This document shows positions 1-8,770 of a stretch of 64,000 bases of DNA, piece after piece (the first letter of the stretch is position 1; each line of letters begins with the position of its first letter). The position numbers and the translations under genes are program-made. The DNA is taken from the NCBI RefSeq assembly GCF_021390435.2, contig NZ_JAJVCN010000002.1, positions 496,001 through 560,000 of the forward strand. Reading direction: 5' to 3'. Source of the stretch: Kibdelosporangium philippinense (GTDB lineage: Bacteria > Actinomycetota > Actinomycetes > Mycobacteriales > Pseudonocardiaceae). Under the pieces are notes generated by a model. The model did no database searches and was not told the origin of the DNA. It saw only the letters and a list, made by a program, of their open reading frames with translations.

Positions 1-2
1 TC

Positions 3-713
3 GACGTCGTGTCATCTTTGGTGCAATTGGCCGCCGCGCCAGGCAGTGTGGCGAAGACGATCCGTCTGATGGCCGGGCACGAGCTGGTCACCGAAGGCTT
101 CAAGCCAGGCCAGGTCGGCTCGTCGGCCATGCCGCACAAGATGAACACGCGTTCCTGCGAGCGCGTCAACGGTTTCGCGGTAATCCTGCGCGGCTACCTT
201 TCGATGGTCGGCGAGCTGTCCGGTGACCAGTGGAACGAAGGCGACGTCTCGTGTTCCGTCGTGCGCCGCGTCGCGCTGCCGGACGCGTTCTTCGCTCTGG
301 ACGGCCTGTTCCAGACGTTCCTGACTGTGCTCGACGAGTTCGGCGCGTACCCGGCGGTGATCGCGCGCGAGCTCGACCGGTACTTGCCTTTCCTTGCCAC
401 GACAAAGGTTCTGATGGCTTCGGTGCAGGCAGGCGTCGGCCGGGAGACCGCGCACGAGGCGATCAAGGAGAACGCCGTCGCGGTCGCGTTGGCCATGCGT
501 GAGCAAGGCCAGGCCGAGAACGATCTGCTTGACCGGCTGGCCGCGGACGACCGTATCCCGCTGGACCGCGCACAGCTGGACGCGCTGTTGGCCGACCGCC
601 TGTCGTTCACAGGGGTCGCTGACAGCCAGGTCCGCACGGTTGTGAAGCGTGTCTCAGAGGTGCTCGAGGATTATCCGGAAGCCGCTGGTTACGCCCCTGC
701 GCCCATCCTTTGA
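3..713 (+). CDS. purB: adenylosuccinate lyase, C-terminal part (5' end outside window)
   Basis: Adenylosuccinate lyase acts twice in purine synthesis, releasing fumarate from SAICAR and from adenylosuccinate in the cytosol. The frame is open to the left edge, so the N-terminal half lies outside the window. The fumarate-lyase superfamily signature is visible as GSSAMPHKMN at about residues 38-47 of the visible part, followed by RSCERV. The downstream helical region (SGDQWNEGDVSCS, then the LDRYLPFLATTKVLM helix) is typical of PurB rather than of argininosuccinate lyase or fumarase. It is the first of seven purine genes in the window. The stop is followed by only about 40 bp before the MOSC gene on the same strand, which may be read through. 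Confidence 0.95.
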   Translation, partial: DVVSSLVQLAAAPGSVAKTIRLMAGHELVTEGFKPGQVGSSAMPHKMNTRSCERVNGFAVILRGYLSMVGELSGDQWNEGDVSCSVVRRVALPDAFFALDGLFQTFLTVLDEFGAYPAVIARELDRYLPFLATTKVLMASVQAGVGRETAHEAIKENAVAVALAMREQGQAENDLLDRLAADDRIPLDRAQLDALLADRLSFTGVADSQVRTVVKRVSEVLEDYPEAAGYAPAPIL

Positions 714-753
714 TAAGGGCGCCCTGACCTGGGCGTATTGCTAGGTTGGGGCC

Positions 754-1566
754 ATGGGCGCACGCGTGGCGGAACTTGTCCGGTATGTCGTCAAAGGCTG
801 CGCGGGCGAGTCACTCGACCGCTCGGCAGTCGGTCGGATGGGCCTTGTCGACGACCGGCTGTTCATGGTCGTCGACAAGAACGGCAAGTTCGTCACGCAG
901 CGAACCCGGCCCCAGATGGCGGTGATCAAGCCGAAGCTGGGCGACGGGACGCTCACCCTGTCCGCGCCCGGCTTCGATGACCTGACGTTCGACTTCCTTG
1001 CCGACGGTGAACGCCTTGAAGTCCTGCTGTTCAAGTGGACTGGCAAAGCGGTCGACCAAGGCGCGGCACCGGCCGAGTGGTTCTCCCAGTTCCTTGGCGA
1101 GCCCTGCAGGCTGGTCCGCGTCCCGCCGGACCACGAGCGCCGCTCCAGCGGACTGACCCAGGGGTATGCCGGGTTCGCCGACGCGCACGCGCTGCACGTG
1201 ACCAGCCTGTCCTCGCTGGACCACCTGAACGGACTGATCCTGGAGAAAGGCGGGGAAACCCTGCCGATGAACCGGTTCCGGCCCAACATCGTCATCAGCG
1301 GCTGGGACGAGCCCTACACCGAAGACCGAGTCCGCCAGATGACCGTCGGCCCAATCCAAACAGGCTGGGAGAAGAAAGCGGTCCGGTGCGTGGTCCCCAC
1401 AGTCGACCAGGCGACCGGCCACAAAACCGGCCCAGAGCCAACCAAAACCCTGGCCGGATACCGCAGGGAAGAAGAAGGCGGGGTCTCCTTCGGTGCCAAG
1501 TTCGCCGTCATGACCACCGGCGAACTGACCACCGGAGACCCCGTGGAAGTCACCGCCTTCGCCTAA
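754..1566 (+). CDS. MOSC domain-containing protein
   Basis: 270 residues with an N-terminal MOSC beta-barrel domain (LVRYVVKGCAGESLD near residue 7) and a C-terminal MOSC domain (MNRFRPNIVISG, then VRCVVPTVDQATG with the conserved cysteine thought to handle sulfur or molybdenum cofactor). Homologues such as YcbX and mARC act in reduction of N-hydroxylated compounds or in molybdenum-cofactor sulfur transfer; the substrate here is unknown. The ATG at 754 follows purB by 40 bp. The gene ends just before the 22-bp tandem repeat array and converges on the carboxypeptidase gene. The family call is firm, the reaction is not. Confidence 0.88.
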   Translation: MGARVAELVRYVVKGCAGESLDRSAVGRMGLVDDRLFMVVDKNGKFVTQRTRPQMAVIKPKLGDGTLTLSAPGFDDLTFDFLADGERLEVLLFKWTGKAVDQGAAPAEWFSQFLGEPCRLVRVPPDHERRSSGLTQGYAGFADAHALHVTSLSSLDHLNGLILEKGGETLPMNRFRPNIVISGWDEPYTEDRVRQMTVGPIQTGWEKKAVRCVVPTVDQATGHKTGPEPTKTLAGYRREEEGGVSFGAKFAVMTTGELTTGDPVEVTAFA

Positions 1567-1574
1567 CCCCCGCC

Positions 1575-1684
1575 GTGTCCACCGTTCCGGAACAGTGTGT
1601 CCACCGTTCCGGAACAGTGTGTCCACCGTTCCGGAACAGTGTGTCCACCGTTCCGGAACAGTGTGTCCACCGTTCCGGAACAGT
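1575..1684. repeat. five perfect tandem copies of a 22-bp unit with a palindromic core
   Basis: Units run 1575-1596, 1597-1618, 1619-1640, 1641-1662 and 1663-1684 and are identical to the base. Each unit carries the perfect palindrome GTTCCGGAAC inside the near-palindrome CACCGTTCCGGAACAGTG (one mismatched pair). The array fills nearly the whole gap between two convergent genes (MOSC and M14 carboxypeptidase). It may be a multi-site operator, a terminator-like structure or a simple minisatellite. Perfect identity implies recent expansion or gene conversion. Confidence 0.97.
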
Positions 1685-1697
1685 GAAATGCACGGTG

Positions 1698-2975
1698 CTA
1701 GCAGGTTCCGCCGATGACCCTGGGGACACAGTCGCTGTAGCTCAGGAACAGAGCCACCGCTTGGTCGTTACGCTGGGTTTCGCGGACGATGACCTCGTCC
1801 GGCGGGTAGAAGCCGCCACCACCCGAACGCGGGTACATCTCGAACGTGTAGCTCCAGATCTTGTGCACGCCCCACATCCAGTCACCGATCGAGCCGTCGG
1901 TGATGTAGAGGTCGCTGGATTGCTGTGGCGTGTACTGGTTCGTGTTCGCCATTTGCTGGCCGAGGGTTCGGAATGCGCGTTCCTGGTTGGCGTCAAGGCC
2001 CGGGCCGGTGTTGTTGAACGTGTAGCCGTACGGCCACAGGATCAGTTCCGAGTAGGTGTGCCAGTCGATGTGCGTCTTGATCTGCTGCACGCCGCCGACC
2101 ACCCGCGATTGCACGAAGTCGCGCAGCCGCTGGGTTTCCGGTGCCGAGAACGCCGATGGGCCACGGTAGGTATCGTTGCTTGTCGATCCGCTTGAACCGC
2201 CGCAGCAGCCCCAGTTGTAGCCCCAGTTCCGGTTCAGGTCCGTGCCCACGTTGGACGACCCTGAGTTCGGCTGACGGTTCTTGCGCCACATTCGGTAGGA
2301 GCCGGTTTGGATGTCGTACTCGGAGCCGTCCGGGTTGACGCTGGTGACGATCCAGATCTCCCGGCCGTTCACCATGTTCGTGATCGCGGTGTCCGAGCCG
2401 TAGCCGTCGGTGTAGCGGTTGGCGATGCGCAGGCACATCTCCGGCGTCAGGTGTTCGCGGGCGTGCTGCTGGCAGGTGAACAGCACTTCGGGCTCAGCTT
2501 CGTCGCTGGCCACATTGTCGCTGATCTTGAGCAGCCACAGGTCCTTGTTGCCCTGGTAGCTCTTGCCGATGCTGGTCAGCCGCGCGATCGACGGGTGGTC
2601 CGCGACGATCTTCTGCAGCTCGGCGGTCTGTTCGGCGTAGTTGTGGTACATCGAGTCGGCAGGCGGGAAGTCAAGCGTCGTCGCTTGCGCCGTCAGCTGG
2701 TATCCGGCGTTCCGCAACGCCTTTGCCTGCGATGCGGTTGCCGCGAAGATCAGCGTGCCGTGCTCGGTGCCGTGGATGTCGACGCCGAACCGGCTGATCG
2801 CGGTACGAGAGGCAGGGGTGGTGTTCTCGACCACGTAGATCGCAGACGCCTGGCTGTCGGCAGTGGCAGCCGCAGCCGTGCTCTGGTCGAGCTGTGCCGA
2901 CGCCGTGACCGGCAGAGGCAGCAGCATGGCAGCGCCAAGCGCCGCCGCGGCCAGCAGACCGCGACGAGACTTCAT
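1698..2975 (-). CDS. secreted M14-family zinc carboxypeptidase
   Basis: 425 residues. The start at 2975 was chosen over an upstream in-frame start (3077) because MKSRRGLLAAAALG begins a clear signal peptide and a GGGAGGG ribosome-binding site lies just upstream. The mature protein has the M14 zinc site: HxxE in QQHAREHLT, and the third ligand histidine in HIDWHTYSELILWPYG. The general-base glutamate lies in SYTFEMYP. RMWRKNRQPN, carrying substrate-contact arginines, and DLNRNW are also typical. It should cleave C-terminal residues from peptides outside the cell, probably for nutrition. It ends beside the 22-bp repeat array and is transcribed divergently from the ABC ATPase gene at 3131. The 155-bp gap between them must hold both promoters. 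Confidence 0.93.
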   Translation of the reverse strand: MKSRRGLLAAAALGAAMLLPLPVTASAQLDQSTAAAATADSQASAIYVVENTTPASRTAISRFGVDIHGTEHGTLIFAATASQAKALRNAGYQLTAQATTLDFPPADSMYHNYAEQTAELQKIVADHPSIARLTSIGKSYQGNKDLWLLKISDNVASDEAEPEVLFTCQQHAREHLTPEMCLRIANRYTDGYGSDTAITNMVNGREIWIVTSVNPDGSEYDIQTGSYRMWRKNRQPNSGSSNVGTDLNRNWGYNWGCCGGSSGSTSNDTYRGPSAFSAPETQRLRDFVQSRVVGGVQQIKTHIDWHTYSELILWPYGYTFNNTGPGLDANQERAFRTLGQQMANTNQYTPQQSSDLYITDGSIGDWMWGVHKIWSYTFEMYPRSGGGGFYPPDEVIVRETQRNDQAVALFLSYSDCVPRVIGGTC

Positions 2976-3130
2976 GAGCCCTCCCTTGTGAACTTGTGTG
3001 CAGGGTGTCTCGTAGCGTGAGTCGGCTGCCCGAACGTGCGCAAGATGTCGCCTGCCGATTACCCACGTACGGACCATGCGCTGAAGCCCTTTGGCGGCGA
3101 ACCGATCGTCGGTTTCGGCAATATGGGAAT

Positions 3131-3913
3131 GTGACCGTGGTTCAAAGTGTCCGTAAGCGCTACTCCCGTAGTGGTCCGTGGGTGCTCGACGGGGTCGATC
3201 TGACCGTCGAACCCGGCGTCATCACCGTCATCGTCGCTGGTAACGGCATCGGCAAGTCCACATTGCTACGGATCGTGGCCGGTGCGTCGGTGCCGACGGG
3301 CGGGCAGATCACCGGCAGGCCTGACACGGTCGGTTACGTCCCCGAGCGAGCCCCGGCGGCGATCCGGATGTCGGCGCGCCAGTACCTCGGGCACATCGGT
3401 CGGATGCGGGGCCTGACGCCGAAGCAGACCAAGGCCCGCACGGACGAGCTGGCCGAGCGGCTGTCCCTGGTGCCGGGACCGGACGTGCCGATCGCGGCGC
3501 TGTCCAAGGGCAACGGTCAAAAAGTCGCTGTTATGCAAGCGTTCCTGAAACCACCCGAGCTGCTCGTTGTCGACGAACCAGCTACCGGTCTCGATGCCCC
3601 GGCTCGTGCGGAACTGGCCGCGCTGATGTCCGAGGCCGAACAGGACGGTGCCCGGATCCTGTTGAGCGCACACGAAAGTGCGGTGCCCAACGGGAAGCTC
3701 TATCGCTTGCTCAACGGCAAGCTCGTCACGGAATCCTTGCGGGGCATGCGAATCGCGCTGCGGCCCACTCGGCCCGGCTTGCTCACATCGGAGTTGGCGG
3801 CGGAGATCCTTTTGGAGGAGCCAGGTCGGGTAGTTGTCCGTACCGATGACGCGGACAAGCTCTTGCTCAAGGCACTGGCCGAAGGATGGTCCCTGATCGA
3901 GGCGGTCTCATGA
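3131..3913 (+). CDS. ABC transporter ATP-binding protein
   Basis: 260 residues, cytosolic ATPase subunit. The GTG at 3131 is the preferred start; the open frame extends left to 2996 but that part shows no ABC homology. Walker A reads GNGIGKST, the signature is the variant LSKGNGQK seen in several drug and polypeptide exporters, and Walker B with the catalytic glutamate is LLVVDEPATGLD. The switch histidine is in LLSAHES. The last four bases overlap the permease start (ATGA), so the two are translationally coupled into a minimal ABC-2-like export pair. The substrate cannot be read from sequence. Confidence 0.88.
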   Translation: MTVVQSVRKRYSRSGPWVLDGVDLTVEPGVITVIVAGNGIGKSTLLRIVAGASVPTGGQITGRPDTVGYVPERAPAAIRMSARQYLGHIGRMRGLTPKQTKARTDELAERLSLVPGPDVPIAALSKGNGQKVAVMQAFLKPPELLVVDEPATGLDAPARAELAALMSEAEQDGARILLSAHESAVPNGKLYRLLNGKLVTESLRGMRIALRPTRPGLLTSELAAEILLEEPGRVVVRTDDADKLLLKALAEGWSLIEAVS

Positions 3914-4548
3914 ACCCGCTGATCCGTTATCTCGTCGCCGACGTGCTGCGCGGCCAGCGATGGGCCGCACCCATGCTGGCCTACCTGGCGATTCTCATGA
4001 TCATCGGGCCGCCGACCGGGCCGGTGCTGCCGACGTACGCGATGGCATCGGCGGCGCTCGTACCGATCGGCATGTGGATCACGGTTGTCGTGATGCACAA
4101 CGAAGAGCCGATGCAGGTCGCGATCACGATGGCGGTCAACCGCGGATTCACCAGGGTCTGGCTGGCCAAAGTCGGTGCCGCGCTGCTGTGCACTGGCGTG
4201 CTCGGCGTGTCCGCGCTGGTCTGGCTCACGGCCACGTCCACCCAGTTCGAGCACGCCGGAGTGGGTGCGCTGGACTTCGCGATGACCGTGCTGGCGGGTG
4301 TCGCGTTCGGCACGGTGATCAGCCGTCCGGTGATGCCGAAGCTCGGCTGGACCATGGTGCTTGGTGTCGGGATCTGCTTCGGGCAGCTGTTCGTCCGGCA
4401 AGCGCCGCCGGTGAACGCCCTGATCGACCTCTACGCGAAGGACACCCCGGGCGCGGCCAGCACGGTCGTTCTCATCGGGGTCCAGTCGGTGGTGCTGTCC
4501 GCGCTGGTCATCTTCCTGGCCCACCGAGTGGCCAGGACCAGGGTTTAG
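3910..4548 (+). CDS. ABC transporter membrane protein (ABC-2-like permease)
   Basis: 212 residues, mostly hydrophobic, with about six predicted membrane spans (for example MLAYLAILMIIGPPTG near the N-terminus and STVVLIGVQSVVLSALVIFLA near the C-terminus). The ATG at 3910 overlaps the ATPase stop by four bases; an in-frame start at 3886 lies inside the ATPase gene and is less likely. It probably forms the membrane part of the exporter with the upstream ATPase. Its TAG stop interlocks with the TAA stop of the convergent SAM-hydrolase gene in the four bases TTAG (4545-4548). No specific family signature was recognised. Confidence 0.78.
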   Translation: MNPLIRYLVADVLRGQRWAAPMLAYLAILMIIGPPTGPVLPTYAMASAALVPIGMWITVVVMHNEEPMQVAITMAVNRGFTRVWLAKVGAALLCTGVLGVSALVWLTATSTQFEHAGVGALDFAMTVLAGVAFGTVISRPVMPKLGWTMVLGVGICFGQLFVRQAPPVNALIDLYAKDTPGAASTVVLIGVQSVVLSALVIFLAHRVARTRV

Positions 4549-5360
4549 CGTCGGATCTCGGCGATCGGGTTGCGCTGGCCGACCATCAGCAGCGACGACG
4601 CGAAGCCCTGGTTGACCGCGATCGCCACGTGCCCGGCGGAGTCGACGTACACCAGCGCCTCGCCGGGTTCGACGTCGTCGTAAGTCCGGCCGATCGTGGC
4701 GTCGACCGTGTGCATCCCGATCTGGACCTGCACGGACGCGCCCGGCAGCAGCAGCCCGGTCGCGATCATGTCGCGGACCTGGGCGGCCAGCTGGATGTTG
4801 CCGAAGTGGTCGACCGACAGCACCTCGGACTGCAGCCGCTGACTGCCGACCACGACCTTCGGCTCCGGCAGTTGGACCAAAGTCACCGGGTCGACCTCGG
4901 GCCCGAAATCGGCGGGCTCGACGCCCAGCGTCAGATACGCGGCCGCGGGCGCGAAGATGTCCCGCCCGTGGAAGGTGTGCGAAACCGTGGAGAGGCGGTA
5001 TTCCTCGGCCATCAGCTCGTACGCGCCCTGCGGCCCACCGAGCGCTTCAGCGGCTGGCAGAAGGAGGCCGTTGTCGGGGCCGACCAGGATGCCTTCCTCC
5101 GTGACCACGAGGATCCCGCGCCTGCCCGTGCCCACGCCGGGGTCTACGACGGCGACGTGCACCGATGGCGGCAGATAGGGCACGACCTGGGCGAGGATGG
5201 CCGCGCCGCGCCGCACGTCCTGCGGCGGCACGGCATGCGACACGTCGATGACCTGGGCTTTCGGTGCTTTCTGAGCAATAACGCCTCGGCACGCGGCCAC
5301 GAAGCCGTCAGCCAGCCCATAGTCGGTGGTGAGCGAAACCCAGTCGAAAGCCATGGCCAT
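4545..5360 (-). CDS. SAM hydrolase (DUF62, S-adenosyl-L-methionine hydroxide adenosyltransferase)
   Basis: 271 residues matching the DUF62 family, which shares its fold with the fluorinase and the chlorinase SalL. Family members use water to split SAM into adenosine and methionine. Family motifs seen are TDYGLADGF, IDVSHAVPP, VAVVDPGVGTGRR, VGPDNGLLLP, FHGRDIFAPAA and VDHFGNIQL. The catalytic Asp-Arg-His triad of the water-using branch maps to D73, R80 and H131, which argues for hydrolase rather than halogenase. Either ATG (5360 or 5354) could start it. It stands alone between transporter genes and converges on the permease gene with interlocked stops. Its physiological role is unknown in most bacteria. 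Confidence 0.9.
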   Translation of the reverse strand: MAMAFDWVSLTTDYGLADGFVAACRGVIAQKAPKAQVIDVSHAVPPQDVRRGAAILAQVVPYLPPSVHVAVVDPGVGTGRRGILVVTEEGILVGPDNGLLLPAAEALGGPQGAYELMAEEYRLSTVSHTFHGRDIFAPAAAYLTLGVEPADFGPEVDPVTLVQLPEPKVVVGSQRLQSEVLSVDHFGNIQLAAQVRDMIATGLLLPGASVQVQIGMHTVDATIGRTYDDVEPGEALVYVDSAGHVAIAVNQGFASSLLMVGQRNPIAEIRR

Positions 5361-5383
5361 TAATACCCTGCTCGAACGATCAC

Positions 5384-7138
5384 TTAGCGCACGGCCCGCC
5401 GATTCTCCCCGGACAAACTGGCCACAAGTCCCGCATACGAACCTTCGGCGGCCATCAACTCGGCGTGATCGCCCAGCTCGACGATCCGGCCGTCCTCCAT
5501 GACGGCGATCCGGTCGGCATCCCGTGCTGTGGTCAGTCTATGTGCGATAGCGATAACTGTCCTGCCGGCGAGCACCGCGCCAAGCGACCGCTCGAGGTGC
5601 CGGGACGCCGATGAGTCCAGAAGGGACGTCGCCTCGTCGAGAATCAGCGTGTGCGGGTCGGCGATCACCAAGCGTGCCAAGGCGATCTGCTGGACCATCG
5701 CGGGCGCGATGGCCTCGCCTCCGGAACCGACCACGGTGTCCAGCCCGTCCGGCAACGACTTCGCCCAGTCGGCGGCATCCACTGTGCGTAGCGCTTCCCA
5801 CAGTTCTTCGTCGGACGCTTCGCGCGGCAGTGTGAGGTTTTCCCGCAGAGTTCCCGTGAACACGTGCTGTTCTTGCGTCACAAGAACGACTTCCTGACGC
5901 CGCTTGGCCAACGGCAGCGAGCTGACCTCGACGCCACCGATCGTGACCGACCCGGAATCGGGCGCGTTCACCCCGGCGAGCAACCGGCCGAGCGTCGACT
6001 TGCCCGCACCCGACGGGCCGACGATGACAAGCCGTTCACCCTCCACAATGTCCAGATCGATGCCGTGCAACACCTCACGGCCTTGGCTGTAGGCGAATCG
6101 CGCGCCCCTGATCGAGATGTTCGTCCCGTCCGGCACGGCCGACTCGTCACCCGGGTCCGGCTTGATCTGTTGCACGCCAAGGATTCTGCGCAGCGCCGCG
6201 TTGCCGACTTGCAGCTCGTCCATCCAGGCGAGGGCGTCGCTCAACGGCTCGGCGATCGCCCTCGCGTACAGCACGACTGCGGTGATCTCGCCGATGCCGG
6301 CCAGCCCGTTGGCGTACGCGATGCCGCCGATCAACAGGATCGCCGCGATGGGCAGGATGTACGCGAAGCTCAGCGAACCCAGGAAGACCGTCCAGAGCAG
6401 GCTGCAGGCCCACTCGACGGACATCGCCTTGTGCAGCTTGGTGTCGTTGAGTTCGATGCGCTTTTGCCGCAGTCGCAACGCTTCGACCGTACGGCCGCCG
6501 TCGGCGGTTTCGTGCGTGGCTGAATGCAGCTCCGCCCAGTCGGCCAGCGCCTCCTGGTACTTCGGGATGATCTTCGGCCGGTACCACCGGGTGGCCACCA
6601 CCAGCACCGGAACCGCGACCAACATGCCCAACGCCACCAGCGGCGACGTCACGAGCATGGCGATCGCGGTCAGCACAACGGTCACGGTGGCGATCGCGAT
6701 CTCCGGCGCGGCCTGCCGCAGCCCCTCGTCGAGTTTGTCCACGTCCGAGGTTGCCCGGCTGAGCAGGTCGCCTGTGCCTGCTGACTCCACTATGGACAGT
6801 GGAAGCCGAACAACGTGCCCGACCATGCCTTCACGGGCCTCGGCCAGCAGTCGCTCGCCGAAGATCGCCGCACGCAGCCTGGCCTGCCGCCGTAGCAACG
6901 CGTGGACCGCCAGGACGGCGACGAATATCAGCGCGGTGATGTCCACCCGCAGGGCGGTCGTGCCGTTCACGACGGCATCGACCAGGTTGCCCAGCAGCTG
7001 CGGGCCGACCAGGCCGATCACCGTCGCCGCGCCGAAGAACGACATCATCCCGAGGAACTCACGCCGGTTGGCCACCGCGATGGCCCATACCCACGCGCGT
7101 ACGTCCTTCTTGTCCGCCAACGGAAGTGTTGTGTTCAT
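5384..7138 (-). CDS. heterodimeric ABC exporter, half with intact Walker A
   Basis: 584-residue fused membrane/ATPase half-transporter. The ATG at 7138 overlaps the stop of the upstream partner (ATGA), so the pair is translationally coupled. The N-terminal ~340 residues form the exporter-type transmembrane domain. The nucleotide-binding domain keeps Walker A (GPSGAGKST, 374-382), the Q-loop, Walker B with catalytic E502 (LILDEATS) and the switch histidine H533 (IAHRLTT). The position of the LSGGQ signature reads IAPAM (477-481) and is destroyed. The partner has the reverse pattern, so the dimer should form one working ATP site. The substrate is unknown; lipid, peptide or drug export are all possible. 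Confidence 0.92.
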   Translation of the reverse strand: MNTTLPLADKKDVRAWVWAIAVANRREFLGMMSFFGAATVIGLVGPQLLGNLVDAVVNGTTALRVDITALIFVAVLAVHALLRRQARLRAAIFGERLLAEAREGMVGHVVRLPLSIVESAGTGDLLSRATSDVDKLDEGLRQAAPEIAIATVTVVLTAIAMLVTSPLVALGMLVAVPVLVVATRWYRPKIIPKYQEALADWAELHSATHETADGGRTVEALRLRQKRIELNDTKLHKAMSVEWACSLLWTVFLGSLSFAYILPIAAILLIGGIAYANGLAGIGEITAVVLYARAIAEPLSDALAWMDELQVGNAALRRILGVQQIKPDPGDESAVPDGTNISIRGARFAYSQGREVLHGIDLDIVEGERLVIVGPSGAGKSTLGRLLAGVNAPDSGSVTIGGVEVSSLPLAKRRQEVVLVTQEQHVFTGTLRENLTLPREASDEELWEALRTVDAADWAKSLPDGLDTVVGSGGEAIAPAMVQQIALARLVIADPHTLILDEATSLLDSSASRHLERSLGAVLAGRTVIAIAHRLTTARDADRIAVMEDGRIVELGDHAELMAAEGSYAGLVASLSGENRRAVR

Positions 7139-8673
7139 GCGGTGTACACCCTGTCCGCCACCCGAGTCCACAAGGGACTCTGGCTGAATACCACCGTGGT
7201 CCGGCCGTTGCGCAGCTCGGCCACCCGTTGCACGATGCGTGCCTCGGTATGCGCGTCGACGGCCGATGTCGGTTCGTCGAGAACCAGCACATCCGCGTCG
7301 AAACTCAACGCACGCGCCAGCAACATCCGCTGCCGCTGACCGCCCGACAGCGTCCGGCCTCGCTCAGCCAGGTACTCGTCGGTGCCGTGTTCCAGCCCGT
7401 CAACGACATCCATCGCGTCCGCCGCCCACAATGCCGTACGCAGGTCGACTGACTTGCCCATATCGACCTCGTCCGCGAGCTTGCCGGAGAACAGCACGTC
7501 CTGGTTGTGTGCCACCAGGACCCGGTCCCGGATCTCGTCGATGTCCGCGTCCCGCAACGAAACATCCTCGGCGAACACCGGCGCGTCGGTGTAGCGGCCG
7601 AGTCGGTCCGCGAACGCCACCGGTTCGGTCGTGGTGACCACGGTCAACTGACCGGCCGCGAACGTCAGCCCGGACGTCTCGTCACGCAGCCCGAAACTCC
7701 CGGACGGCAACGGTTTCGGATCTTGCGGCGACTTCAGTGCAGGCTCAAGCGCCAAGATCGCGCACGCGCGCCGGGCCGCCACGATCGCCTCGCTGTAGTG
7801 GTGCGCGGCCTCGGTCGCGACACTCACCGGAATCACCAGGAATGCCGACACACCATAGAAAGCGACCAGTTCGCCGACCGTGATCGTGCCGTCCAACGCA
7901 AGCCGCGCGCCAAGCCAGACCACCAGAATCGTGACCAGACCGGGCAGGAACACCTCGATACCGGACAGCCACGAGTCGATTTTCGCGGCTTCGACACCTG
8001 CTTTGCGGACCCGCTGGCTCGTCGTGCCGAACCGCTCGGTGAACTTCCGCTCACCGCCGATACCGCGCAGAACCCGCAGTCCGGAGACGATGTCCGCGGC
8101 CATTGTCGTGGCCGCGCCGACCTCGTCGCGGTGTATTTCGGTCCGTGCCCGCAACGGTTTGAGCAACGGCACGAAACCCAGCGTCGCCAACGGAACGCCG
8201 ATCACCACGGCCAAGCCGAGAATGGGCGTCGAGGTCAGCAACATGATCGCGACGACGACGAACGCCACAACACCACCGGTCAGCCTGGTGATCACCGATG
8301 CCAGCCCGCCGATGCCGTGCAGGTCGGAGGACCCGACCGCGACGATCTCACCGGTCTTGATCTTCTTCGGCAGGTCGGCGCCGACGTGCGTGGCGTGCCG
8401 TAGCACGATTCGCTGCATCAGCCCGGCGCTGTCGATCCAGACCCGGTCGCCCGCCCGGTTGGTTTTCAAGTCGCTGATCGCGAGCACGATGCCCAGTCCG
8501 AGAACCAGGCCTGCCCACGTCAGCAACGACCCCGTGTCACGCGCCGCGATGCCCTTGTCGATCGCCTCGCCGATGGCCAGCGGCACCAGCGCCAGTGGAA
8601 CCATCCACAGCGCACCCCAGAACATGCCTGACAGCAGCGTCCGCCGCGTCGAGACAAGCAACCGCCACAGCAA
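7135..8673 (-). CDS. heterodimeric ABC exporter, half with lost Walker A
   Basis: 512 residues starting at a TTG (8673); no better upstream start exists before the in-frame stop. The transmembrane domain comes first. The short nucleotide-binding domain has no P-loop: the expected GxxGxGKST region reads VTTTEPVAFADRLGR, without the lysine or glycine pattern. It retains a Q-loop (HNQDVLF), a perfect signature LSGGQ (442-446) and Walker B LVLDEPTSAVD, but the switch histidine is replaced (VVFSQSP). It can supply only the signature half of an ATP site, for the partner whose Walker A is intact. It is first in the two-gene operon and divergent from purC across a 97-bp gap. Confidence 0.9.
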   Translation of the reverse strand: MLWRLLVSTRRTLLSGMFWGALWMVPLALVPLAIGEAIDKGIAARDTGSLLTWAGLVLGLGIVLAISDLKTNRAGDRVWIDSAGLMQRIVLRHATHVGADLPKKIKTGEIVAVGSSDLHGIGGLASVITRLTGGVVAFVVVAIMLLTSTPILGLAVVIGVPLATLGFVPLLKPLRARTEIHRDEVGAATTMAADIVSGLRVLRGIGGERKFTERFGTTSQRVRKAGVEAAKIDSWLSGIEVFLPGLVTILVVWLGARLALDGTITVGELVAFYGVSAFLVIPVSVATEAAHHYSEAIVAARRACAILALEPALKSPQDPKPLPSGSFGLRDETSGLTFAAGQLTVVTTTEPVAFADRLGRYTDAPVFAEDVSLRDADIDEIRDRVLVAHNQDVLFSGKLADEVDMGKSVDLRTALWAADAMDVVDGLEHGTDEYLAERGRTLSGGQRQRMLLARALSFDADVLVLDEPTSAVDAHTEARIVQRVAELRNGRTTVVFSQSPLWTRVADRVYTA

Positions 8674-8770
8674 CCTGCGTGGCGATCTCGTGTCGTCAGA
8701 CGTGAGTCAATAATCGTGCATAGCGGGCAAGCTACCTTCCCGCGTGTGACCCGCGCTACGCAATTAAGCT

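Noticed and set aside
1575..1684. CRISPR array
   Set aside because: The five units are contiguous with no unique spacers and no cas genes are present.
4545..5360. Fluorinase or chlorinase gene
   Set aside because: The Asp-Arg-His triad of the water-using DUF62 branch is present, and no halometabolite genes are nearby.
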